Shown: positions 25,714 to 34,488 of the stretch, one piece after another
How the letters are laid out: the number at the start of each line of letters is the position of its first letter
Position numbering within the stretch: position 1 is the stretch's first letter
The notes under the pieces: generated by a model
Told to the model about the DNA's origin: nothing
Databases searched by the model: none
Seen by the model: the letters and a program-made list of their open reading frames with translations, nothing else
Translations under genes and position numbers: made by a program
Source: CAYSQW01 sp964433135
GTDB taxonomy: Bacteria > Acidobacteriota > Aminicenantia > Aminicenantales > Aminicenantaceae
Length of the DNA: 64,000 nt
Assembly (NCBI GenBank): GCA_964433135.1
Contig: CAYSQW010000001.1
Location: forward strand, 1 to 64,000
Direction of reading: 5' to 3'

Positions 25714-28700
25714 ATGAGTTCATACCGAATCAACCTGATGATCTGTGCTGGAACCGGGTGCGTCTCCAATAAGGCGTTCCATATCAAAGAAGCGTTGGAT
25801 CGAGAGATCAGGCGCCACCACATGGACAAGGAGATTTTAACCGTCATGACCGGCTGCAACGGTTTCTGTGCGGCCGGTCCCATAATGCTGGTTCAACCTG
25901 ATGGGATTTTTTATCAGAAAATTCAAGAAGACGATATCCCTTACCTGGTCGAAGAGCACTTCCTCAAAGGGAGACCTGTAAAAAGACTCATGTATTTGCC
26001 GCCCGCCGAAGTGGAACCCATCCCTAAAATGTCGGATATTTCGTTCTTCAAGAAACAAATCCTTATCGCGCTGAGGAACAAGGGGATCGTAGATCCGGAA
26101 AATATAGACGACTATATCGCTCGGGACGGCTATGCTCCCTTATCGAAAATGCTGAGCGGGATGAAGCCCTCGGACGTGATCATGGAAATAAAAAAGTCCG
26201 GACTGCGAGGCCGCGGAGGAGGAGGATTCCCGACCGGATTGAAATGGGAGTTCGGCAGCCGGGCCGAAGGAGACATCAAATATGTGATCTGCAATGCCGA
26301 TGAAGGAGACCCGGGAGCTTTTATGGACCGCAGCATCGTGGAAGCCGATCCTCATTCCATCCTGGAAGGCATGTCCATCGGCGCTTTCGCCATCGGCGCA
26401 AATAAAGGTTATGTGTATGTCAGAAGCGAATATCCCTTGGCGGTCGAAAGAATGATCAAAGCGATTCATGATGCCAGAGACCTGGGTCTCTTGGGAAAAG
26501 ACATCCTCGGCTCCGGCTTCGATTTCGATGTCGAAGTCATCAAAGGAGCGGGTGTCTTCGTCTGTGGGGAAGAAACTTCGCTCATCGCATCCATCGAAGG
26601 CAGAACCGGGGAGCCTCGACCGAGACCGCCTTATCCCCCGGAAAAGGGTCTGTGGGGCAAACCGACCATCATCAATAATGTCGAAACCTGGGCGAATGTC
26701 CCGGCTATAATGAACTGGGGTGCGGACTGGTTTTCCAAAATCGGGACGGAAACCAGCAAGGGGACAAAGGTGTTTTCCGTGGCCGGAAAGATCAAGGATG
26801 CCGGCCTGGTTGAGATACCTATGGGGATTACACTGGGTGAGCTGATATTCGATATCGGAGGGGGAATCCCCAAAGAGCGAAAGTTCAAAGCCGTTCTGAT
26901 CGGAGGCCCGTCCGGGGGAGCACTGCCGGCCTCAAGCCTGAATCTTCCGGTGGATTACGAAAGTCTGATCGGAGGCGGAGCGATGATGGGATCCGGAGGC
27001 ATGGTCGTTGCAGATGAAAATAACTGCATGGTTGAAATGGCCCGTTTTTTTCTCAATTTCACCAAAGATGAATCATGCGGAAAGTGCACTCCCTGCCGCG
27101 AGGGCATACCCAGAATGTTGAGAATCCTCGACAGAATAACCGAAGGAAAAGCCAGCATGGAGGATCTTACACTGCTGGAAGACCTGGCGCACAGCACGAA
27201 AGACACCGCCCTGTGCGGATTGGGGAAAACCGCTCCTAACCCCGTTCTGACCACCCTTCGCTATTTCAGGGACGAGTATGAGGCTCATATCAAATACAAG
27301 CGGTGTCCTTCCGCCGAGTGCAGCGCGCTGGTGCCGTCTCCCTGCCAATATACCTGTCCGATCAATACGGATGCGGCTTCTTACGTCGCATTAATCGCCC
27401 ATGGAAAATTCGAAGAAGCCCTGGCCGTCAATCGGCGGGTCAATCCGTTACCCAGCGTTTGCGGTCGGGTGTGTCATCACCCATGTGAAGTGAAATGCCG
27501 GGCCGGTGAAATAGGAGAGCCCATCGCCATCAGGGACTTGAAACGTTTTGTCGCCGATTATGAAATGACCAATGGAGGAAGGCCCCCAGTGACGCGTTTT
27601 CCGATCAAGTATGAGAAAGTCGCGATCATCGGATCCGGTCCCGCCGGTCTCATGGCAGGCTGGGAACTCTGCAAAGACGGCTATGACGTTACTATTTTTG
27701 AATCGGAATCGGTTCCGGGAGGAATGCTGTCATGGGGTATTCCGGAATATCGGCTGCCGAAAAACATCCTGAATGCCGAGATCGACGCCATCAAAGAATC
27801 AGGAGTGAAGATCCGCCTCAACACCACTGTCGGAAAAGATCTGCCTTTCGACGACCTTTTCAAACAAGGATTCAAAGCCGTTTTTATCGCAACCGGCGCT
27901 CCGAAATACAACAAGCTGGGCATTCTCAACGAAGATGTTAAAGGAGTAAAAGATCCCATCGAGTTCTTAAAAAAATTCAACCTGAACGAAAAGGTGAAAA
28001 TCGGAAAAAAAGCCGCCGTCGTCGGAGGTGGGAACACGGCGATCGATGCAGCCCGAACCGCGTGGCGATTGGGCGCGGACGTGACGCTCCTTTACAGAAG
28101 AACGCGATCTGAAATGCCCGCTAATGAGGAAGACATCGAAGCCGCTCTGGAAGAAGGAATCAAACTGGAATTCCTGACGCTTCCGGTCGAAGCTCTGTCA
28201 TCCAACGGGAAACTCACCGGGGTGAAATGCATAAGGATGGCCCTGGAAAATTTCGACGACTCCGGACGCAGAAGACCGGAGCCGGTGGAAGGAACGGAAT
28301 TCGAGATCGAGATCGATACGCTTATTCCCGCAATCGGTCAGCACCCGGATCTATCTTTTCTGGCGGAGAAACCCGAAATCAAGATATCGAAATGGAACAC
28401 TCTTGAAGTCGATCCCGAAACAATGGCGACGAACGTCCCCGGAGTTTTCGGGGGCGGTGACGCCGTACTCGGCCCCGCAACCGTTCTTCAAGCCATGCAT
28501 GCGGGGAAAACCGCCGCCGAATCAATCCGAAGGCATCTAAGAGGAGAGCCCATTGAAAGGGAATATAAGATCATGGAAACCACAATGAAAGTTCCCGCGG
28601 TAGAACTGACCGAGGAGGAGATCCTCGAAGAAAGGGGGAGACCCAAGATGCCGAGCCTGCCCATTAAAAACCGAGCCGGCAATTTTAAACAGGTTGAGTT

Positions 28701-28782
28701 GGGAATGACCAAAGAGATGGCGATGCAGGAAGCCAGGCGCTGCCTGCGATGCGACCTTGAAAGGAAAGGAGGCCAATCATGA
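25714..28782 (+). CDS. NuoF/HndC-type NADH-binding subunit fused to a GltD/NfnB-like flavoprotein
   Basis: A 1022-residue fusion. Residues 1-90: thioredoxin-like 2Fe-2S domain (Cys11, Cys16, Cys48, Cys52). About 110-530: NuoF, with the FMN/NAD motif GRGGGGFPTGLKW near 170, CNADEGDPGAF, GEETSLIASIEG and the 4Fe-4S motif CGKCTPC near 456-462. About 545-1022: a domain like the small subunit of glutamate synthase or NfnB, with the Fer4_20 Cys set (CQYTCP, CGRVCHHPCEVKC), FAD site GSGPAGLMAG near 640, NADPH-site-like GGGNTAIDAARTAW and the closing GGGDAVLGPATVLQAMHAGK. It thus has two pyridine-nucleotide sites and two flavins, suggesting electron exchange between NADH and NADPH or bifurcation with ferredoxin. 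It overlaps the next gene by four bases. Confidence 0.93.
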   Translation: MSSYRINLMICAGTGCVSNKAFHIKEALDREIRRHHMDKEILTVMTGCNGFCAAGPIMLVQPDGIFYQKIQEDDIPYLVEEHFLKGRPVKRLMYLPPAEVEPIPKMSDISFFKKQILIALRNKGIVDPENIDDYIARDGYAPLSKMLSGMKPSDVIMEIKKSGLRGRGGGGFPTGLKWEFGSRAEGDIKYVICNADEGDPGAFMDRSIVEADPHSILEGMSIGAFAIGANKGYVYVRSEYPLAVERMIKAIHDARDLGLLGKDILGSGFDFDVEVIKGAGVFVCGEETSLIASIEGRTGEPRPRPPYPPEKGLWGKPTIINNVETWANVPAIMNWGADWFSKIGTETSKGTKVFSVAGKIKDAGLVEIPMGITLGELIFDIGGGIPKERKFKAVLIGGPSGGALPASSLNLPVDYESLIGGGAMMGSGGMVVADENNCMVEMARFFLNFTKDESCGKCTPCREGIPRMLRILDRITEGKASMEDLTLLEDLAHSTKDTALCGLGKTAPNPVLTTLRYFRDEYEAHIKYKRCPSAECSALVPSPCQYTCPINTDAASYVALIAHGKFEEALAVNRRVNPLPSVCGRVCHHPCEVKCRAGEIGEPIAIRDLKRFVADYEMTNGGRPPVTRFPIKYEKVAIIGSGPAGLMAGWELCKDGYDVTIFESESVPGGMLSWGIPEYRLPKNILNAEIDAIKESGVKIRLNTTVGKDLPFDDLFKQGFKAVFIATGAPKYNKLGILNEDVKGVKDPIEFLKKFNLNEKVKIGKKAAVVGGGNTAIDAARTAWRLGADVTLLYRRTRSEMPANEEDIEAALEEGIKLEFLTLPVEALSSNGKLTGVKCIRMALENFDDSGRRRPEPVEGTEFEIEIDTLIPAIGQHPDLSFLAEKPEIKISKWNTLEVDPETMATNVPGVFGGGDAVLGPATVLQAMHAGKTAAESIRRHLRGEPIEREYKIMETTMKVPAVELTEEEILEERGRPKMPSLPIKNRAGNFKQVELGMTKEMAMQEARRCLRCDLERKGGQS

Positions 28783-30551
28783 GCGGTGAAGGAAGAATCA
28801 AGCTCAAAATCGACGGCAAACCCGTTGAGGTCGAAGAAGGAACCACGATACTACAGGCCGCGGAAAGCCTCGACATCCATATTCCCACACTATGCTATCA
28901 TCCCCTTCTGGAACCGTATGCCGCCTGCAGGGTGTGTGCTGTGGAAGTCCTCCACCGAGGAAAAACCGAGATTCTGACCGCATGCAACACCAAAGTACAG
29001 GATGATATGGAAGTGCAGACCGCATCGCCGCGGGCGCTGACGGCGCGGAAGCTCAATGTGGAAATGATTCTAGCCCGTGCTCCCGCCGCCGAACCGGTTC
29101 AACGCCTTGCCAAAGAGCTGGGCATTGAAACCTGCCGTTTCGAGATCGCGGATCCGGAAGAACAATGCATCCTCTGCGGACTATGCGTTCGGACATGTGA
29201 GGAAGTCGTCGGAGCCAACGCCATAAGTTTTCTCGGACGGGGTGAGAACCGGGAAGTTTCCCCTCCCTTTGCCGAACCTTCGGAGGCATGTATCGGTTGT
29301 GGGGCCTGCGCCTTTTTCTGCCCTACCGGCTCCATCACCGTTGAAGACCTGCATGGAAGGAAGATCATTCACGAGGAACTGCATCTCGGTCCTGCAAGCG
29401 CCGTTCGCGTTCCCATCCGCCAGGCTGTTCCCATGGTTCCCGTGATCGATGAAGAAGCCTGCATCCATTTCAAAACCGGCGGCTGCCAGCTGTGCGCCAA
29501 AGTCTGTGAAAAGGAAGCCATCCAGCATGAGATGGAAGACGAGGAGATTGAGATCGACGTGGGAACGATTATTCTGGCCTCCGGATTCAAATCCTTTGAT
29601 GCCCATAGAATACCCGCATACGGCTACGGCCGCCTGCCCAACGTCATCACGGGACTTGAATTTGAACGACTGAACAATGCTTCCGGGCCCACCGGCGGAA
29701 AAATCCTGCTGGCCGACGGAAGCGAGCCCAAAGCTGTCGGCATTGTTCACTGCGTCGGTTCCCGCGATAACCACTTCAATCCCTACTGTTCACGGGTTTG
29801 CTGTATGTATGCCCTTAAGTTTGCCCACCTTATCCGGGAAAAAGTTCATGCCGATGTTTATGATTTTTATATCGACATGCGGACCTTCGGAAAAGGCTAT
29901 GAGGAATTTTACCATCGTCTTTTGGAAGAAGGGACCAAATTCGTCCGCGGTCGGGTGTCGGAGATAACGGATATCCCGGTAAACGAGGATGAGGAAGGCC
30001 GCCTTATCATCCGCGTGGAAGACACGCTGCTGGGAAAAGTCAGACGGATCCCGGTTGACATGGCGATTCTCGCCACGGGGCTCGAGCCCGGAATCGATCA
30101 GCAGGAACTCGCCAGAATCTTCAATATCTCCTGCAGCGAAGATTTGTTCTTCCTTGAGCGTCACCCCAAGCTGGCACCCGTTTCGACCTTTTCCGACGGT
30201 ATTTTCCTGGCAGGCACATGTCAGGCACCGCGAGATATCCCGGATACCGTTGCCCAGGCGGGAGCCGCGGCATCCGAAGCACTGGCCCTGGCCGATAAGG
30301 GGACCTATGAGCTCGAGCCGGTTACCGCCTCCATCGAAGCAGAGCTCTGCGCGGGCTGCCAGCTGTGCATCAGCCTATGCCCGTTCACCGCGATCAGCTT
30401 CGACGAAGCCGAAGCCGTATCCGTGATCAACGAAGCGTTGTGTAAGGGTTGCGGGACCTGTGTCTCCGCTTGCCCATCGGGAGCTCCCCAGCAAAAACAT
30501 TTTAAAGACGCGCAGATCCTGGCCGAAATCGAGGGGATGTTTATCGAATAA
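28779..30551 (+). CDS. NuoG-type N-terminus fused to HdrA C-terminal half
   Basis: A 590-residue iron-sulfur flavoprotein. Residues 1-75 are the NuoG/HndD 2Fe-2S domain (Cys39, 50, 53, 69). About 85-190 hold two 4Fe-4S sites (Cys130-133-136-140 and Cys171-174-177-181). From about 205 the sequence is HdrA: the Cys228-236-239-243 ferredoxin, GTIILASGFKSFD, YGYGRLPNVITGLEFERL, HCVGSRDNHFNPYCSRVCC, RTFGKGYEEFYHR and GIFLAGTCQAPRDIPDTVAQAG, then two C-terminal 4Fe-4S motifs (Cys524-527-530-534, Cys555-558-561-565). It begins where the HdrA half at 20273-21124 stops. It contains no H-cluster domain, unlike HndD; that domain is the separate gene at 21928. Likely the wiring hub of the complex. Confidence 0.92.
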   Translation: MSGEGRIKLKIDGKPVEVEEGTTILQAAESLDIHIPTLCYHPLLEPYAACRVCAVEVLHRGKTEILTACNTKVQDDMEVQTASPRALTARKLNVEMILARAPAAEPVQRLAKELGIETCRFEIADPEEQCILCGLCVRTCEEVVGANAISFLGRGENREVSPPFAEPSEACIGCGACAFFCPTGSITVEDLHGRKIIHEELHLGPASAVRVPIRQAVPMVPVIDEEACIHFKTGGCQLCAKVCEKEAIQHEMEDEEIEIDVGTIILASGFKSFDAHRIPAYGYGRLPNVITGLEFERLNNASGPTGGKILLADGSEPKAVGIVHCVGSRDNHFNPYCSRVCCMYALKFAHLIREKVHADVYDFYIDMRTFGKGYEEFYHRLLEEGTKFVRGRVSEITDIPVNEDEEGRLIIRVEDTLLGKVRRIPVDMAILATGLEPGIDQQELARIFNISCSEDLFFLERHPKLAPVSTFSDGIFLAGTCQAPRDIPDTVAQAGAAASEALALADKGTYELEPVTASIEAELCAGCQLCISLCPFTAISFDEAEAVSVINEALCKGCGTCVSACPSGAPQQKHFKDAQILAEIEGMFIE

Positions 30552-30716
30552 GACGACATCCGGAAAAAGGACGGATTATCGATCCCAATCGGTTTATCCG
30601 GTTGTATCATGAGGGATGATTCGTTCTCCGGAACCCTGTCCGTTGAAGATTCTTCCATATTCGATCCACTCTTGCCGGATTACGGCAACATGCACGCGTT
30701 TCCCAGGGTTTGATTC

Positions 30717-30746
30717 TTGCCATGATAGGTTCCGGTATTATATAAT
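30717..30746 (+). promoter_or_regulatory. Sigma-70-type promoter for the first kinase/NtrC pair
   Basis: TTGCCA (30717-30722), 18-base spacer, perfect TATAAT (30741-30746). The predicted start site leaves a leader of about 25 bases before the ATG at 30779. The 165 bases before it, after the upstream stop, show nothing else. Confidence 0.6.
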
Positions 30747-30778
30747 TATTTTTGAATGAATATTTTACCGTTTATAAA

Positions 30779-32767
30779 ATGCCCATGAACGTTCCTTTCG
30801 TATCTCTGAGAAAAAAAATCATCATTCGCTTTATCTTCGTGATCATGATCGGGGGTTTTTTTTCTCTTCTGCTTGGATCGAGGTTGGTGAGAAACACATT
30901 GATATCTCAAGCTCAGGCTAAGGTTCGACATGATCTCGCAGCGGCGTGGATGGTATTCAATGAAAAACAGAATCAGGTCAAAGATATCATCATCATGACC
31001 GCGGCGCGCGAAAGCCTGCATGAGATCATGAGAAGCCGTCAGTATGATATCCTGCTGAGATATCTCATGCGGGTACGGGAGGAATACGGACTGGACATCC
31101 TCACCTTGACGGATGCTCAAGGCAGGGTGATCCTCCGAACGAGAAATCCGAAAAAGGTCGGAGATGACCAGTCCGGAGAAGAACTCATTCGGAAAGCCCT
31201 TCAAGGAGAGGTTCATGCTTCCCCTCAAATCATCTCGCGGGAGGAACTTCTTAAGGAAGGAGACGACCTGGCGGAACGCGCCTATATTGAATTCGTCCCC
31301 ACGCTGAAGGCCGCGGCCAGAGAGGAAAGCCATGAATTGAATGGACTCATGTTGAAAGCCGCCACGGCCGTGATCGATGACCGGGATCAGCTCTTGGGCA
31401 TTCTCTACGGAGGAATCCTCCTGAATCGAAATTATGAGATCGTCGATCGCGTGAAAGAGCTGGTATATAAAGATGAGCAGTATAAGGGAAGAGAGATCGG
31501 GACGGTCACCATTTTCCAAAATGACCTTCGCATCTCCACGAATGTTGAGAATTCGCAGGGCAAACGCGCTATAGGAACCCGCGTATCCGCCGAAGTCAAC
31601 CGGGCCGTACTGCAAAACGGAGAGGGATGGACGGATAGAGCCTTCGTCGTAAATGACTGGTATATAACGGCCTACGACCCCATCAAGGATATCGCCGGAC
31701 AAATCATCGGTATCCTCTACGTGGGGATGCTCGAAAAACCGTATCTGGATATTTCGAATCGAGTCATGATGACTTTCATTCTCATCGCCGGATCCTGCGT
31801 CGTACTCCTTCTGGTCCTGCTTTACTTTGCGACCAACCGGCTGATCAATCCATTGCTTCGCATGATGGTCGCCACTCAGGAAATCGCACGCGGCGATCTT
31901 TATCATCGGGTTGAGGTCCAGTCGGATGATGAGATCGGATATCTTGCGGAATCATTCAATCAGATGACGGATAAACTCCGGGCGGCTAATGAAAAACTGC
32001 TCGATTGGGGGAAAACCCTGGAAAAGAAAGTGGAGGAAAGAACTCAGGAGCTGACGATGATGCAGGCCCATTTGCTCCAGTCGGAAAAGCTTGCATCCCT
32101 GGGGAAATTGGCGGCCGGTATCGCCCACGAAATCAACAATCCCCTGGGAGGGATCTTGATCTACAGCCACCTGCTTTTAGAAGATACGCCCAAAGACGAT
32201 CCGCACTATCCCAACCTAAAGAAAATCGTAAAAGAAACTTCCCGCTGCAAGGATATCGTCAAAGGCCTTTTAGAATTTGCCCGGCCCAAAGACCCGGAAA
32301 TGGCGCTCACCGACATCAATCAAACAATCGATAAAGCGCTTTCCATTCTGGAAGGCCATTCCCAATTTCAAAATATTCAAATCATAAAGAAGTATTCAAC
32401 GCTGCCGCGGATTTTCGCCGACGGCGATCAACTTCAGCAGGTTTTCATGAATATCATCCTCAACGCTTCCGAGGCCATGGAAGACAATGGAACGCTGTCG
32501 CTGCGGACCGAGTTGGTCGAAGAAGACAAATATATCAGCGTAGAGTTTCGGGATACGGGCCACGGGATCGAGAAAGAGGACCTGCAGCGTCTTTTCGAAC
32601 CCTTTTTCACAACCAAGGAAGTCGGTAAGGGAACAGGTTTGGGCCTGGCCATCAGCTACAGCATCATACGGAAACACAGGGGAACGATAAAAGTAGTCAG
32701 CGCAGTCGGAAAAGGATCGACTTTCCTGGTGAAACTCCCTATTATAAAAGATTCCGATCATGAATGA
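30779..32767 (+). CDS. Membrane sensor histidine kinase with Cache domain (A)
   Basis: A 662-residue kinase. Residues about 12-35 and 325-348 are membrane helices flanking a periplasmic Cache_3-Cache_2-like sensor (KVRHDLAAAW, LDILTLTDAQGRVI, LYGGILLNRNYEIVDRVKE, ILYVGMLEKPY). HAMP (about 350-402), a short coiled coil, HisKA with phosphoacceptor His near 450 (AHEINNP) and the HATPase domain (DTGHGIEKED, GKGTGLGLAIS) follow. Start chosen as ATG 30779, though 30785 and an upstream TTG are possible. It overlaps the NtrC gene by eight bases, making that its probable partner. The Cache sensor implies a small-molecule signal outside the inner membrane. Confidence 0.92.
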   Translation: MPMNVPFVSLRKKIIIRFIFVIMIGGFFSLLLGSRLVRNTLISQAQAKVRHDLAAAWMVFNEKQNQVKDIIIMTAARESLHEIMRSRQYDILLRYLMRVREEYGLDILTLTDAQGRVILRTRNPKKVGDDQSGEELIRKALQGEVHASPQIISREELLKEGDDLAERAYIEFVPTLKAAAREESHELNGLMLKAATAVIDDRDQLLGILYGGILLNRNYEIVDRVKELVYKDEQYKGREIGTVTIFQNDLRISTNVENSQGKRAIGTRVSAEVNRAVLQNGEGWTDRAFVVNDWYITAYDPIKDIAGQIIGILYVGMLEKPYLDISNRVMMTFILIAGSCVVLLLVLLYFATNRLINPLLRMMVATQEIARGDLYHRVEVQSDDEIGYLAESFNQMTDKLRAANEKLLDWGKTLEKKVEERTQELTMMQAHLLQSEKLASLGKLAAGIAHEINNPLGGILIYSHLLLEDTPKDDPHYPNLKKIVKETSRCKDIVKGLLEFARPKDPEMALTDINQTIDKALSILEGHSQFQNIQIIKKYSTLPRIFADGDQLQQVFMNIILNASEAMEDNGTLSLRTELVEEDKYISVEFRDTGHGIEKEDLQRLFEPFFTTKEVGKGTGLGLAISYSIIRKHRGTIKVVSAVGKGSTFLVKLPIIKDSDHE

Positions 32768-34115
32768 CTCAGAGACCATACTCATCATCGATGATGAAGA
32801 AGCCATCCGGGATTCCTGTACCCAAGTCCTTCAGAAAGAAGGTCATCGTGTGATATCCAGCCGGGAAGGGCGCGAAGGCATGCTCGCCATACAAAAACAT
32901 TCCCCCCAAGTGATTCTGCTCGATCTCAAGCTTCCCGGAATTCAGGGGATGGAAATTCTCAGCATGATCAAAAACAATCACCCCGAAATACCGGTCATTA
33001 TCATCACCGGCTTCTCCTCCATCGAGTCCGCGGTCGAAGCCATAAAGCGCGGCGCATTCGATTACCTGTCAAAGCCCTTTAAACCCGAAGAGCTGCGGAT
33101 AATCATAAAAAAAGCCCTTAAGAGCCGAAAATTGTTTTTAAAAAACCTGATTCCGCCCAATGAATACCGCTCTGATCCAGAATGCGGTATGATCGTCGGC
33201 AGCAGTCAAGAGATGCGGAGCGTGATGGACATTATGCTGCGGGCCAGCTCCACGGAAAGCACCATATTGATTTCGGGAGAAAGCGGAACCGGCAAAGAGC
33301 TCCTGGCCCGTGAAATTCATAATCACAGTTTCCGCAAAGACGCACCGTTCGTCGTCGTGGATTGCGGAGCTCTTGTCGAGACCCTTTTCGAAAGCGAGCT
33401 CTTCGGCCACGTCAAGGGGTCTTTTACCGGGGCTCATGAAACCAAGCACGGAAGATTCGAGGTTGCGCGCGGCGGAACCATTTTCCTGGATGAAATCAGC
33501 AACATCAGCATGAATGTTCAGGCCAAACTGCTTCGGGTGATCCAGGAAAAGGAGATCACGCGCGTGGGCAGCAACAAACAGATCAAAATTGATGTGCGCA
33601 TTATCGCCGCCACCAACGAAAACCTGGCGGAATGCGTGCGTCAGAAAAAATTTCGCGAAGATCTATTTTATCGTCTGAGCGTCGTGCCCATCGAACTTCC
33701 CCCGCTTCGGGACAGAAAAGAAGACATCCCGCTTCTCGTGGACCACTTCCTTAAAAAGTTCAACCGACGCTCCAGGAAAAAAGTGAAAAGCATACTTCCC
33801 GCCGCCCGCAAAGCCCTTTCCGAATATGATTGGCCGGGTAACATCCGGGAATTGGAAAATACGATTGAGAGAGCTTCCGTGCTGACCGAGGACGAGGAGA
33901 TCGGCCTCAATGACTTGATCTACCACGGTATCGGCTCCAGCTTTGCCTGTGCATGCCCGGTGGGCGGAAAATATAAAAATTTGGCGTCCGTAGAGAAAGA
34001 ATATATCCGCAGTATGTTGCAGGCCCAGCACGGCAATAAGAGCAAAACGGCCAAGATTCTCGAGATTGACCGCAAAACTCTGCTCGCTAAAATCAAAAAG
34101 TACCACTTATCTTGA
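32760..34115 (+). CDS. NtrC-family sigma-54 activator
   Basis: A 451-residue response regulator: receiver (about 5-120, Asp in VILLDLKLPG), AAA+ sigma-54 interaction domain (about 150-390; Walker A GESGTGKE near 174, GGTIFLDEIS, RIIAATNENL) and a Fis-type helix-turn-helix (about 405-451, NKSKTAKILEIDRKTL). The sigma-54 contact loop reads GSFTGA instead of GAFTGA, a natural variant. Partner of the kinase at 30779. Two sigma-54 promoters lie downstream (34361 and 39377), the first directly before the NiFe hydrogenase operon, so these are its likely targets. Confidence 0.94.
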   Translation: MNDSETILIIDDEEAIRDSCTQVLQKEGHRVISSREGREGMLAIQKHSPQVILLDLKLPGIQGMEILSMIKNNHPEIPVIIITGFSSIESAVEAIKRGAFDYLSKPFKPEELRIIIKKALKSRKLFLKNLIPPNEYRSDPECGMIVGSSQEMRSVMDIMLRASSTESTILISGESGTGKELLAREIHNHSFRKDAPFVVVDCGALVETLFESELFGHVKGSFTGAHETKHGRFEVARGGTIFLDEISNISMNVQAKLLRVIQEKEITRVGSNKQIKIDVRIIAATNENLAECVRQKKFREDLFYRLSVVPIELPPLRDRKEDIPLLVDHFLKKFNRRSRKKVKSILPAARKALSEYDWPGNIRELENTIERASVLTEDEEIGLNDLIYHGIGSSFACACPVGGKYKNLASVEKEYIRSMLQAQHGNKSKTAKILEIDRKTLLAKIKKYHLS

Positions 34116-34488
34116 TATCGGATTCGATATCCAGCCGGATAATCCTTCATGGGGACCGGTGGAAATCTTCATGCCGTTCGGTTTCGGCCCGTCATTCCCG
34201 CTTCGACTATGTCAAAATTGAACAGGGGGTAGGGAAAAATGCCCTGCTATTTTTCAGGCATCTCCATTCCGCTGGAACCCTCCTCCCGCTTTTTTTACTA
34301 ATTCTGTTGCTTTTCAATACGTTATGAGTAAAATAGGGAGTTCTTGTTTTTGAAATGAATCGGCACAGAATTTGCATCTCCACACACATATGGCAATTTT
34401 AAAAACCACAATCGGACAATCCCTAAGCTTCTCGGTTTTGGGTGTTCGACAGGGAGAATAAATTCATGGAAACAAAAGGAAAGATCAA
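34116..34488. other. Intergenic control region of the NiFe hydrogenase operon
   Basis: About 370 gene-free bases. At its start, overlapping the NtrC stop, is an inverted repeat GATATCG-GATT-CGATATC (34114-34131) without a T tract. The 230 bases before the sigma-54 promoter are where activator sites would be expected; I saw no clear tandem dyads. The last 110 bases form the leader, with GACAGGGAG-like purine tracts before the start at 34489. Confidence 0.45.
34361..34376 (+). promoter_or_regulatory. Sigma-54 (-24/-12) promoter of the NiFe hydrogenase operon
   Basis: CGGCAC at 34361-34366 and TTTGCA at 34371-34376, with the invariant GG (34362-34363) and GC (34374-34375) exactly ten bases apart. 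The predicted start site is about 100 bases before the first gene. An NtrC-type activator gene ends 245 bases upstream. Confidence 0.7.

Noticed and set aside
34114..34131. GATATCG...CGATATC inverted repeat at the NtrC stop codon as a terminator
   Set aside because: A+T-rich stem with no following T tract; listed only as part of the intergenic region.
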